DNA of 64,000 nt from Nephrocerus scutellatus. Taxonomy: Eukaryota > Arthropoda > Insecta > Diptera > Pipunculidae. The stretch's first letter is position 1; each line of letters begins with the position of its first letter. Under the pieces are notes generated by a model, which saw only the letters and a list, made by a program, of their open reading frames with translations, made no database searches and was not told the DNA's origin. Of the stretch, positions 31,507-42,035 are shown piece by piece. Made by a program: the position numbers and the translations under genes. Location: assembly GCA_947095585.1 (NCBI GenBank), contig OX352765.1, forward strand, positions 56,570,920 to 56,634,919. The letters are read 5' to 3'.

Positions 31507-32137
31507 TGTATACGAATACGAAAAATATGAAAATTGGAGATGAAAAAATACAACAACGATTACTAGGTGAAGGCGATGTTAAACCTTCGAAAAAGCAATT
31601 CAAATTGCTAATGCCGTGGAGATGACGTCAAAAAACGTAGTAATGTTAAAAGAGGAAGAAGGACAAGTAAATGTGTTGAGGAAAAACGAGGACCAACAGC
31701 GGAAGAAAAGACAAAGCTACAATTTTGAACCACGATCGAACGACAGAGAACAGGTTACAACACAAAAGCAGAACGACAAAGTATACAGGGGCGAAGCATC
31801 GTACCGCAAAGCAGAAGGGACTTTTCGAAAAGGGGTAATTTGCTTTCGTTGCGGCAGAGCAGGACACATGCAAATATTCTGTAGAGTGAGAACAGTGCGA
31901 GGTACCTTTAAAAAGCTGGATGATGAAGATGAAGAAGAGGAAAACGATGAAGGGTGCAACCAAATTAATAATTTAACATCTTCTAAGGTTAATTCGCTTA
32001 AAATCAATTTAAAGGTTGAAAATAAGATTTTGTCGTTTGAATTAGACACAGGTGCATGTGTGACTGTCATTCACAAGAATGATTTTTTAAAGTATTTTTC
32101 CGAGAAGCAATTGTTAAGTGAAGAAAAAAACATTTAA
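31507..32137 (+). pseudogene. Gypsy-D gag C-terminal part and protease (unit 1)
   Basis: Starts inside gag (KIGDEKIQQRLLGEGDVK), shifts frame near 31580, then reads EMTSKNVVMLKEE..., a CCHC knuckle (CFRCGRAGHMQIFC), an acidic stretch and the aspartic protease start LSFELDTGACVTVIHKND with D-T-G-A. The frame closes at 32137 and the protease continues in the overlapping frame from 32118, a 1-base shift. The C-terminal protease motif FGPLLGRNWL is in that next frame. Confidence 0.88.
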
Positions 32138-33587
32138 ATTGATTTCAGGCGAAAATATAAAGGCAATGGGCAAATTAGTTGCCAGTGTTCAGTACCAATC
32201 TGTACGAATTGAGTCGGAATTAATGGTGGTTAACACTAGGTTATACTTTGGCCCCTTATTGGGAAGAAATTGGTTGCAATTGCTCTTTAAAGATTGGAAA
32301 AATTATTTTATTGAGTTTGATTGTAATAGTTTTAACATCAATCAGACTGATTCAGATAGGAAGTTAAATAAACTTGAATTTTTGGAAAAGTATGATAAAA
32401 TTTTTACAAAATCAATCAATTCAGTTATTAAAGAATTTAAGGCGGAAATCATGTTAAAGGACGATGCCTTTCCGATATTTTGCAAAGCAAATACCGTCCC
32501 TTATGGGTTAAAGTCAAAAGTTGAAAATGAAATTGAGCGATTGTGCAAAGAAAATGTGTTGATTCCGGTAAAACGTAGCAAGTGGGCCATTCCATTAGTT
32601 GTTGTTAACAAAGGCGATGGATCAATACGTTTGTGTGTAAACTGCAAACGAACGATCAATAAGTTTGTAGAAATGGAGTATAGCGCGATACCACGCATCG
32701 ATGATATTTTAGCTTCAATGTGTGGGTGGAAAGTTTTTACAAAACTTGACTTAACAGGTGCTTATTTGCAAGTGGCGGTGTCAGAAAGATCAAGAGAGTT
32801 TCTGACAAATAATACACATGTTGGATTATTCCAATTTACACGTCTGGTTTTTGGACTTAAAACGGCTCCGCAAATATTTTGTTCAATTATTGATCAGATT
32901 TTAAGAGGTTTGGAAAAAGTCCATGTATATTTTGACGACATTTTAATTGGGGGAGAAACAGAACAGGAGTGTCGATTAAATGTAATTAAAGTACTGGATC
33001 GATTATTGAAGTACAATGTAAAAGTTAACATTGAGAAATGTAAATTCTTTCAAAGAGAGATTGACTATTTAGGTTATTGTATAACAAGTGATGGGGTAAT
33101 GCCAAGTTCCCGGAAAGTGGATGCAGTAATCAATGCGCCGGAGCCAAGTTGTAAGTTACAGTTGAAATCTTGTCTGGGGATGATTAACTACTACAACAAG
33201 TGTATCCCAAATTTATTAGGTCAATTACAGTGCTTATACGAGTTGACAAAAGAAAACGGGAAGTGGGTATGGACAGATGAACATAGGGAGTGTTTTAACA
33301 GGAGTAAAAGTTTAATTACAAATATTGATGTTTTAACACACTATGATCCCACAAAACCCATTATTGTATCAGCAGACGCAAGTCCATATGGTGTAGGCGG
33401 CGTATTATCGCATATGATCGATGGCGTAGAACGACCGGTGATGTTCGTATCGAGTACACTTAGTGCAGCAGAGCGAAACTATTCACAATTACATAGAGAA
33501 GCCCTGGCAATAATCTTTTCTTTAAAAAAGTTTCATAAATATATTTATGGGTTAGGGTTACGATACATAGCGATCATCAACCATTAA
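32118..33587 (+). pseudogene. Gypsy-D reverse transcriptase and RNase H (unit 1)
   Basis: 489 codons open. Domains in order: protease end (about residues 1-55), RT with VPYGLKSKVENEIERL, WAIPLVVVNKGDGSIRLC, TKLDLTGAYLQV (box A), FTRLVFGLKTAPQIF (box B) and YFDD at 32928-32939 (box C), thumb with YLGYCITSDG, then RNase H with VSADASPYGVGGVLSH, RNYSQLHREALA. Catalytic residues of RT are present. The frame ends within RNase H at IAIINH by a frameshift. RNase H would remove the RNA strand during cDNA synthesis. Gypsy-D unit 2 carries the same frame end. Confidence 0.92.
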
Positions 33588-34656
33588 GGGCGATATTTGG
33601 TGATAAAAAGGATGTTGCTGGAGTGGCAGCTAATCGGCTTCAAAGATGGGCTATATTTTTGTCTCTGTATTCATATGACATTAAATATAAAAAGGCGACG
33701 GATTTAGCCAACGCTGATGCCTTATCAAGATTACCGCTGCCTGAGTGTACAGAAGTAGAGGCTGATAGTATTCAATACTTCCGAATTCCCGTTAAACATA
33801 CGGGATATAAAAAAAAATTTGTGTAAAGATGAAACGCTAAATCAGGTTTATCAGAGTATAAGGACAAATGAGTGGCCAAATGAAATAACGACGCCACTAA
33901 AACCTTATTGGGCCAAAAGGGCCTCGCTAGGAACAGAAAATGGATGTCTCTTTTATGGAGAACGCCTGGTTATACCAACAAATTTAAGAAGAGCCATTTT
34001 GGATTTGGTACATGATCAACATATTGGTGTAGTACGAAGTAAGATTCTAGCACGCTCATATGTTTGGTGGCCAGGAATTGATGAGGCAATTGAGGTTTAT
34101 GCGAAAGAATGTGCAGTTTGCCAAGCAACCCAAAATTCAAAGCCAGCTGTGCTGACTAGTTGGCCAGAATCCACCTACCCGTTTGAAAGGGTCCATATTG
34201 ACTTTTGTATGTTAGATGGACATCAAATTTTAATAGTTTTTGATACGTTTTCTAAATGGATGGAAGCAATTACGTTGACGTCGACAACAGCTCAAAATGT
34301 AATCGCGCAACTGAGAACACTGTTCTCGACATTTGGGTTGCCGCACCAGATCGTATCTGACAACGGACCACCATTCACATCAAAAGAGTTCAACCAATGG
34401 AATAATAATTCTGAAATCGCCACCTTACCATCCACAATCGAATGGAAGTGCGGAAAGAGCAGTACAAACGTTTAAAAATGGATTAAAAAAAACTATGTTA
34501 GATCCGCATAAAAAGAAAGAACAATGGCAAATTAAAGTTGATAGATTTCTATTGAAGTATAGAACAACACCTAGTTCGGTAACAGGAGTATCGCCCTCTA
34601 TCATGATTTTAAAATATAAACCTCGTACTTTATTAGATATACTTAAGTGTACTTAA
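33588..34656 (+). pseudogene. Gypsy-D RNase H end and integrase (unit 1)
   Basis: Three frames. 33623-33826 gives NRLQRWAIFLSLY and LANADALSRLPLP, the gypsy RNase H-integrase linker. 33819-34475 gives the integrase zinc region (HDQHIGVVRSK, CAVCQATQ) and core (HIDFCMLDG, VSDNGPPFTSKEF). 34333-34656 supplies PQSNGSAERAVQTFK, the third catalytic residue, and the C-terminal TPSSVTGVSP motif. So the D-D-E set exists but over two frames, with a 1-base shift near 34420. Confidence 0.9.
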
Positions 34657-34917
34657 GTGCAAAGCTGCAACCTATGAATGTAAGAGTAGTGAACATAAAA
34701 ATCTGAATCAGTCGGGAGGGAAAAAAAAAGAAAAAAAAATAAAAAAGCCTTATGTCAAATACAGTCAAATGGATTCCGGGGGTAGTTCTAAGGAAACTTA
34801 GTCCATGTAGATATTTAATTTTGGTGAACAATATAGAAAAACAAGCTCATATAACCCAATTAAAGAATAATAATACAATACCTTATAAGTACACAATTAC
34901 TCCGTCAATTCAATTTC
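34657..34917 (+). other. Gypsy-D pol tail and A-rich tract
   Basis: Contains an A-rich run at about 34720-34748 and a last integrase-like stretch (VKWIPGVVLRKLSPCRYLI, 34760-34830), the usual C-terminal beta domain of gypsy integrase. No further features. Confidence 0.6.
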
Positions 34918-35423
34918 GTATCCATCTATTCTGTAGTCTCTTAAGTGTATAATCTCTTCTTGTTCTTTTTGGTCTAAAATGTTCGCGCAATTTCTTTTCT
35001 AATTCGCTGTAAGAAAACTCGTTCTCCGATTTTGGAGCTGTTAGCGACACAACAACTTTATAGAGCTCCGGTCCACCCAAACTGCACAAAAACGAGACTT
35101 TGTCCTTGTCTTCAATTGTATTTAGCTTAAAAAAATGACCCAGCCGACGGACATATAAATCGAAATCTTCTCCGAACACAAAAGCCTCGATCGAGCCGAT
35201 AATTGGTTTTACTTCCTTCGCCATCCTCGTCGCCACTGTAATATTTCACGTCTGTTATGTTTCGGTTCAATGTCACGACTGAATTTATTGTAATTATGAA
35301 CATGACATAAGGCTTATTCTAGAGTAATTAAAGAGTAACAAACAAGAAGAGATTATACACTTAAGAGACTATAGAATAGATGTATACGAATATATATATA
35401 TGTAATAAGATCAATACATAACA
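34918..35423 (-). mobile_element. Inverted gypsy-D 5' end: LTR, primer region and gag start
   Basis: On the minus strand, TGTTATGTATTG (35423) to ...AATATTACA (about 35249) looks like a short LTR of about 175 bp. GTGGCGACGAGGATGG follows, the usual mag-type primer region, with the gag start (MATRMAKEVKPIIG) at 35236. Gag then reads FGEDFDLYVRRLGHFF and EHFRPKRTRRDYTL up to about 34918. A near-perfect 49-bp inverted repeat (34918-34966 against 35338-35386, two mismatches) bounds the piece. So the 5' end of the element sits downstream of its own pol, in reverse. Confidence 0.78.
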
Positions 35424-36221
35424 ATGTCGGCCTGGGCGATGTGGCGATGGAACCTGGATTCCGTTGTGCTCGGCGGCGTGATCTTTGACGTGAGTGCCGA
35501 CGAGAGCCGTGATGTATCCTTGACGAAGTGACGTGACTCTTGATGTGAAAGATGACGAGCCTTGACGTGCGTGACGACGAGGGCCTCGACGTATCCTTGA
35601 CGAAGTGACGTGACTGACGTAAGTGATGACGGGCCTTGACTTGAGTGACGACGAGTAAGGCTTTGACAAACTGATGTGAGTAATGCTTTGACGAAGTGAC
35701 GTGACTGACGTAAGTAAGGACGAGCCTTGACGTGAGTGACGTGAGTGACGTAAGTGATGAAAAGCCTTGACTTGAGCGACGTAAGTTATGACGAGCCTTT
35801 GCGTGAGTGACGTGAGTAAGGCGAGGGCTTTGATGAACTGACGTGAGTATCGTCGAGCCTTGACGTAAGTGACCAGAGTAATGCCTTGACAAAGTGACGT
35901 GAGTATCGACGAAAATGGTGACGAGCTTTGACGTTAGTGACGACGAGCGACGTGAAGGGTGACGATCCTTGACGTTAGTAACGCGAGTAATGCCTTGACA
36001 AAGTGACGTGAGTATCGACTAGCCTTGACGTGAGCAACAGTGGTGGAAGTAGCAAGAGAACGTCGGCAGCGATCTGCTGGATGTACCAGCGCAACAACCC
36101 GTAGGGGAGCCACACAGTGAAGTTGCGTCGTACGAATGACGAAAGCAGAGGAAGACGTCGGCAGCGATCTGCTGGATGTACCAGCGCCACAACCCGTAGG
36201 GGAGCCACACAGTGAAGTGAA
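35424..36221 (-). repeat. Gypsy-C LTR segment, unit 2
   Basis: Same as 30707-31504. Differences seen: gacaaactg versus gacgaactg near 35667, gatcctt versus gatcatt near 35966. Confidence 0.87.
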
Positions 36222-36223
36222 GA

Positions 36224-36854
36224 TGTATACGAATACGAAAAATACGAAAATTGGAGATGAAAAAATACAACAACGATTACTAGGTGAAGGCGATGTTAAA
36301 CCTTCGAAAAAGCAATTCAAATTGCTAATGCCGTGGAGATGACGTCAAAAAACGTAGTAATGTTAAAAGAGGAAGAAGGACAAGTAAATGTGTTGAGGAA
36401 AAACGAGGACCAACAGCGGAAGAAAAGACAAAGCTACAATTTTGAACCACGATCGAACGACAGAGAACAGGTTACAACACAAAAGCAGAACGACAAAGTA
36501 TACAGGGGCGAAGCATCGTACCGCAAAGCAGAAGGGACTTTTCGAAAAGGGGTAATTTGCTTTCGTTGCGGCAGAGCAGGACACATGCAAATATTCTGTA
36601 GAGTGAGAACAGTGCGAGGTACCTTTAAAAAGCTGGATGATGAAGATGAAGAAGAGGAAAACGATGAAGGGTGCAACCAAATTAATAATTTAACATCTTC
36701 TAAGGTTAATTCGCTTAAAATCAATTTAAAGGTTGAAAATAAGATTTTGTCGTTTGAATTAGACACAGGTGCATGTGTGACTGTCATTCACAAGAATGAT
36801 TTTTTAAAGTATTTTTCCGAGAAGCAATTGTTAAGTGAAGAAAAAAACATTTAA
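36224..36854 (+). pseudogene. Gypsy-D gag C-terminal part and protease (unit 2)
   Basis: Equal to 31507-32137 in protein text apart from M-to-T in the KNMKIGDE region. CCHC knuckle and D-T-G-A protease active site are both present; the frame again closes at the -1 overlap (36835-36854). Confidence 0.88.
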
Positions 36855-38304
36855 ATTGATTTCAGGCGAAAATATAAAGGCAATGGGCAAATTAGTTGCC
36901 AGTGTTCAGTACCAATCTGTACGAATTGAGTCGGAATTAATGGTGGTTAACACTAGGTTATACTTTGGCCCCTTATTGGGAAGAAATTGGTTGCAATTGC
37001 TCTTTAAAGATTGGAAAAATTATTTTATTGAGTATGATTGTAATAGTTTTAACATAAATCAGACTGATTCAGATAGGAAGTTAAATAAACTTAAATTTTT
37101 GGAAAAGTATGATAAAATTTTTACAAAATCAATCAATTCAGTTATTAAAGAATTTAAGGCGGAAATCATGTTAAAGGACGATGCCTTTCCGATATTTTGC
37201 AAAGCAAATACCGTCCCTTATGGGTTAAAGTCAAAAGTTGAAAATGAAATTGAGCGATTGTGCAAAGAAAATGTGTTGATTCCGGTAAAACGTAGCAAGT
37301 GGGCCATTCCATTAGTTGTTGTTAACAAAGGCGATGGATCAATACGTTTGTGTGTAAACTGCAAACGAACGATCAATAAGTTTGTAGAAATGGAGTATAG
37401 CGCGATACCACGCATCGATGATATTTTAGCTTCAATGTGTGGGTGGAATGTTTTTACAAAACTTGACTTAACAGGTGCTTATTTGCAAGTGGCGGTGTCA
37501 GAAAGATCAAGAGAGTTTCTGACAAATAATACACATGTTGGATTATTCCAATTTACACGTCTGGTTTTTGGACTTAAAACGGCTCCGCAAATATTTTGTT
37601 CAATTATTGATCAGATTTTAAGAGGTTTGGAAAAAGTCCATGTATATTTTGACGACATTTTAATTGGGGGAGAAACAGAACAGGAGTGTCGATTAAATGT
37701 AATTAAAGTACTGGATCGATTATTGAAGTACAATGTAAAAGTTAACATTGAGAAATGTAAATTCTTTCAAAGAGAGATTGACTATTTAGGTTATTGTATA
37801 ACAAGTGATGGGGTAATGCCAAGTTCCCGGAAAGTGGATGCAGTAATCAATGCGCCGGAGCCAAGTTGTAAGTTACAGTTGAAATCTTGTCTGGGGATGA
37901 TTAACTACTACAACAAGTGTATCCCAAATTTATTAGGTCAATTACAGTGCTTATACGAGTTGACAAAAGAAAACGGGAAGTGGGTATGGACAGATGAACA
38001 TAGGGAGTGTTTTAACAGGAGTAAAAGTTTAATTACAAATATTGATGTTTTAACACACTATGATCCCACAAAACCCATTATTGTATCAGCAGACGCAAGT
38101 CCATATGGTGTAGGCGGCGTATTATCGCATATGATCGATGGCGTAGAACGACCGGTGATGTTCGTATCGAGTACACTTAGTGCAGCAGAGCGAAACTATT
38201 CACAATTACATAGAGAAGCCCTGGCAATAATCTTTTCTTTAAAAAAGTTTCATAAATATATTTATGGGTTAGGGTTACGATACATAGCGATCATCAACCA
38301 TTAA
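36835..38304 (+). pseudogene. Gypsy-D reverse transcriptase and RNase H (unit 2)
   Basis: 489 codons, differing from unit 1 at three residues that I can see: F-to-Y (IEYDCNS), E-to-K (NKLKFLEK) and K-to-N (CGWNVFTK). The YFDD box is at 37645-37656. It ends at the same RNase H frameshift. Confidence 0.92.
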
Positions 38305-39374
38305 GGGCGATATTTGGTGATAAAAAGGATGTTGCTGGAGTGGCAGCTAATCGGCTTCAAAGATGGGCTATATTTTTGTCTCTGTATTCATATGACATTA
38401 AATATAAAAAGGCGACGGATTTAGCCAACGCTGATGCCTTATCAAGATTACCGCTGCCTGAGTGTACAGAAGTAGAGGCTGATAGTATTCAATACTTCCG
38501 AATTCCCGTTAAACATACGGGATATAAAAAAAAATTTGTGTAAAGATGAAACGCTAAATCAGGTTTATCAGAGTATAAGGACAAATGAGTGGCCAAATGA
38601 AATAACGACGCCACTAAAACCTTATTGGGCCAAAAGGGCCTCGCTAGGAACAGAAAATGGATGTCTCTTTTATGGAGAACGCCTGGTTATACCAACAAAT
38701 TTAAGAAGAGCCATTTTGGATTTGGTACATGATCAACATATTGGTGTAGTACGAAGTAAGATTCTAGCACGCTCATATGTTTGGTGGCCAGGAATTGATG
38801 AGGCAATTGAGGTTTATGCGAAAGAATGTGCAGTTTGCCAAGCAACCCAAAATTCAAAGCCAGCTGTGCTGACTAGTTGGCCAGAATCCACCTACCCGTT
38901 TGAAAGGGTCCATATTGACTTTTGTATGTTAGATGGACATCAAATTTTAATAGTTTTTGATACGTTTTCTAAATGGATGGAAGCAATTACGTTGACGTCG
39001 ACAACAGCTCAAAATGTAATCGCGCAACTGAGAACACTGTTCTCGACATTTGGGTTGCCGCACCAGATCGTATCTGACAACGGACCACCATTCACATCAA
39101 AAGAGTTCAACCAATGGAATAATAATTCTGAAATCGCCACCTTACCATCCACAATCGAATGGAAGTGCGGAAAGAGCAGTACAAACGTTTAAAAATGGAT
39201 TAAAAAAAAACTATGTTAGATCCGCATAAAAAGAAAGAACAATGGCAAATTAAAGTTGATAGATTTCTATTGAAGTATAGAACAACACCTAGTTCGGTAA
39301 CAGGAGTATCGCCCTCTATCATGATTTTAAAATATAAACCTCGTACTTTATTAGATATACTTAAGTGTACTTAA
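38305..39374 (+). pseudogene. Gypsy-D RNase H end and integrase (unit 2)
   Basis: Frames 38340-38543 and 38536-39192 equal unit 1. The last catalytic segment (PQSNGSAERAV) lies near 39150 in the shifted frame. The extra A at 39206 adds a second frameshift in the integrase tail that unit 1 lacks. Confidence 0.9.
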
Positions 39375-39635
39375 GTGCAAAGCTGCAACCTATGAATGTA
39401 AGAGTAGTGAACATAAAAATCTGAATCAGTCGGGAGGGAAAAAAAAAGAAAAAAAAATAAAAAAGCCTTATGTCAAATACAGTCAAATGGATTCCGGGGG
39501 TAGTTCTAAGGAAACTTAGTCCATGTAGATATTTAATTTTGGTGAACAATATAGAAAAACAAGCTCATATAACCCAATTAAAGAATAATAATACAATACC
39601 TTATAAGTACACAATTACTCCGTCAATTCAATTTC

Positions 39636-40141
39636 GTATCCATCTATTCTGTAGTCTCTTAAGTGTATAATCTCTTCTTGTTCTTTTTGGTCTAAAATGT
39701 TCGCGCAATTTCTTTTCTAATTCGCTGTAAGAAAACTCGTTCTCCGATTTTGGAGCTGTTAGCGACACAACAACTTTATAGAGCTCCGGTCCACCCAAAC
39801 TGCACAAAAACGAGACTTTGTCCTTGTCTTCAATTGTATTTAGCTTAAAAAAATGACCCAGCCGACGGACATATAAATCGAAATCTTCTCCGAACACAAA
39901 AGCCTCGATCGAGCCGATAATTGGTTTTACTTCCTTCGCCATCCTCGTCGCCACTGTAATATTTCACGTCTGTTATGTTTCGGTTCAATGTCACGACTGA
40001 ATTTATTGTAATTATGAACATGACATAAGGCTTATTCTAGAGTAATTAAAGAGTAACAAACAAGAAGAGATTATACACTTAAGAGACTATAGAATAGATG
40101 TATACGAATATATATATATGTAATAAGATCAATACATAACA
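39636..40141 (-). mobile_element. Inverted gypsy-D 5' end, unit 2
   Basis: Same fold-back arrangement as 34918-35423: minus-strand LTR, primer region and gag start, bounded by the 49-bp inverted repeat (39636-39684 and about 40056-40104). Confidence 0.78.
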
Positions 40142-40812
40142 ATGTCGGCCTGGGCGATGTGGCGATGGAACCTGGATTCCGTTGTGCTCGGCGGCGTGAT
40201 CTTTGACGTGAGTGCCGACGAGAGCCGTGATGTATCCTTGATGAAGTGACGTGACTCTTGATGTGAAAGATGACGAGCCTTGACGTGCGTGACGACGAGG
40301 GCCTCGACGTATCCTTGACAAAGTGACGTGACTGACGTAAGTGATGACGGGCCTTGACTTGAGTGACGACGAGAGCCTCGACGTATCGTTGACGAAGTGA
40401 CGTGAGTGACGTAAGTAATGACGAGCCTTTGCGTGAGTGACGACGAGTAAGGCTTTGACGAACTGATGTGAGTAATGCTTTGACGAAGTGACGTGACTGA
40501 CGTAAGTAAGGACGAGCCTTGACGTGAGTGACGTAAGTTATGACGAGCCTTTGCGTGAGTGACGTGAGTAAGGCGAGGGCTTTGATGAACTGACGTGAGT
40601 ATCGTTGAGCCTTGACGTGAGTGACCAGAGTAATGCCTTGACAAAGTGACGTGAGTATCGACGAAAATGGTGACGAGCTTTGACGTTAGTGACGACGAGC
40701 GACGTGAAAGGTGACGATCCTTGACGTTAGTAACGCGAGTAATGCCTTGACAAAGTGACGTGAGTATCGACTAGCCTTGACGTGAGCAACAGTGATGGAA
40801 GGAGCGAGAGAA
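40142..40812 (-). repeat. Gypsy-C LTR, TGACG-rich minisatellite, third copy
   Basis: Homologous to the LTR parts of units 1 and 2 but with indels and a different internal repeat count, so it has diverged more from them than they have from each other. Many TGACGTGA and TGACGTAA strings. Confidence 0.85.
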
Positions 40813-41680
40813 CGTCGGCAGCGATCTGCTGGATGTACAGCGCAACAACCCGTAGGGGAGCCACACAGTGAAGTTGCGTCGTACGAATGACGAAAGCAGA
40901 GGAAGACGTCGGCAGCGATCTGCTGGATGTACCAGCGCCACAACCCGTAGGGGAGCCACACAGTGAAGTTGCGTCGTAGGAATGACGAAAGCAGAGGAAG
41001 ACGTCGGCAGCGATCTGCGGGATGTACCAGCGCAACAACCCGTAGGGGAGCCACACAGTGAACTTGCGTCGTACGAATGACGGAAGCAGAGAAAGACGTC
41101 GGCAGCGATCTGCTGGATGTACCAGCGCAACAACCCGTAGGGGAGCCACACAGTGAAGTTGCGTCGTACGAATGACGAAAGCAGAGAAAGACGTCGGCAG
41201 CGATCTGCTGGATGTACCAACGCAACAACCCGCAGGGGAGCCACACAGTGAAGTTGCGTCGTACGAATGACGAAAGCAGAGGAAGACGTCGGCAGCGATC
41301 TGCTGGATGTACCAGCGCAACAACCCGTAGGGGAGCCACACAGTGAAGTTGCGTCGTACGAATGACGAAAGCAGAGGAAGACGTCGGCAGCGATCTGCTG
41401 GATGTACCAGCGCAACAACCCGTAGGGGAGCCACACAGTGAAGTTGCGTCGTACGAATGACGAAACCAGAGAAAGACGTCGGCAGCGATCTGCTGGATGT
41501 ACCAGCGCAACAACCCGTAGGGGAGCCACACAGTGAAGTTGCGTTGTACGAATGACGAAAGCAGAGGAAGACGTCGGCAGCGATCTGCTGGATGTACCAG
41601 CGCAACAACCCGCAGGGGAGCCACACAGTGAAGTTGCGTCGTACGAATGACGAAAGCAGAGGAATACGTCGGCAGCGATA
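40813..41680. repeat. 95-bp tandem repeat array in the gypsy-C LTR
   Basis: Ten starts of cgtcggcagcgatctgctgg at 40813, 40907, 41002, 41097, 41192, 41287, 41382, 41477, 41572 and 41667 (the last unit is partial). Spacing is 95 bp, except 94 for the first. Units differ by one or two bases. The same unit occurs only about twice at 31346-31504 and 36063-36221. All three minus-strand frames stay open, which follows from stop-free units whose length is not a multiple of three. Confidence 0.95.
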
Positions 41681-42005
41681 GTCAGTGAATTAAGTGAACT
41701 AATTTTATTAACAATGACTTACCACCACGTGATCCGAACTGCACAGGAAGCAGACTCAGAGTAAGAGAGCGACTGACTGCATGCTCGCTCTTTAATACCT
41801 TTTTTTCGCAGCAAAAATTCTAAATAGCGTGCTGCGCTGTGATTTGTCAATCCTGTGGCGTGATGCTGTTTTTGCTGTTTTGTTTTCATATGCGTTTGGT
41901 GGTTGCACTGCGTGGGTACAGGGTGCACCCGAATTTGGTAAAAAGTATATTGCATGTTTTGTGTGAACAAAATTCGGCCACAAGAATTTTGTTCCTCACA
42001 CTCCC
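41681..42005 (-). repeat. Gypsy-C LTR, outer part
   Basis: Start of the minus-strand LTR (TGTGAGGAACAAAATTC at 42005). It includes a palindrome-like pair gaacaaaattc/gaattttgttc near 41967-41999. Next to it, just inside the element, is the purine tract acgggggag at 42002-42012, which marks this as a 3' LTR. Confidence 0.78.
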
Positions 42006-42035
42006 CCGTTACTTCGGCGAAAAACTTGTGCTTCC

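Larger units (their letters stand above)
31505..34917 (+). mobile_element. Gypsy-D (mag-like gypsy element), unit 1
   Basis: Plus-strand gag 3' part, protease, RT, RNase H and integrase of a Ty3/gypsy element. The order PR-RT-RH-IN and the sequence style (FELDTGACVTVIHK, KLDLTGAYLQ, VYFDDILIGG) place it near the mag group. The gag 5' part and a 5' LTR are absent at this end; the same missing part lies inverted at the other end (34918-35423). Frameshifts at about 31580, 32120, 33580, 33820 and 34430 inactivate it. Confidence 0.88.
30707..35423. repeat. 4717-bp tandem duplication, unit 1
   Basis: Contains 0.8 kb of gypsy-C LTR and one gypsy-D element. It matches unit 2 with a constant 4717-bp offset. 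I count about eight substitutions and one 1-bp indel (an extra A at 39206) in the whole unit, so identity is near 99.8%. Confidence 0.95.
36222..39635 (+). mobile_element. Gypsy-D, unit 2
   Basis: Plus-strand copy of 31505-34917 with the same truncated gag, the same frameshifts and the same A-rich tract (one A longer at 39206). Sharing every inactivating change with unit 1 shows that the pair arose by DNA duplication after decay, not by two insertions. Confidence 0.9.
35424..40141. repeat. 4718-bp tandem duplication, unit 2
   Basis: Second unit, same content and order as 30707-35423. A third copy of only the LTR part follows from 40142, as expected if the original LTR continues there. Confidence 0.95.
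30539..42005 (-). mobile_element. Gypsy-C left (3') LTR, expanded by nested insertion
   Basis: Minus-strand LTR starts TGTGAGGAACAAAATTC at 42005 and ends CTCCGTTACA at 30539. Without the insertions it would be about 2 kb: 42005-40142 (U3 with 95-bp repeats and TGACG-rich repeats) plus 30706-30539 (end segment). Two tandem 4.7-kb units, each LTR segment plus gypsy-D, lie within. The terminal 168 bp at 30539-30706 match 44282-44449 with one or two changes and contain an AATAAA (plus 30649-30654). Confidence 0.8.

Noticed and set aside
31646..32070. Minus-strand frames with hydrophobic stretches as membrane proteins
   Set aside because: They are antisense shadows of the gypsy-D gag/protease region, repeated identically in unit 2.
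34910..35236. Independent minus-strand gene of 108 codons
   Set aside because: It is the gag start of gypsy-D in inverted position, next to its own LTR and primer region, and is repeated at 39628-39954.
40686..41626. Three long overlapping minus-strand frames (252-312 codons) as protein genes
   Set aside because: They are three-frame readings of one 95-bp DNA repeat without stops, inside an LTR. No composition or domain suggests a protein.
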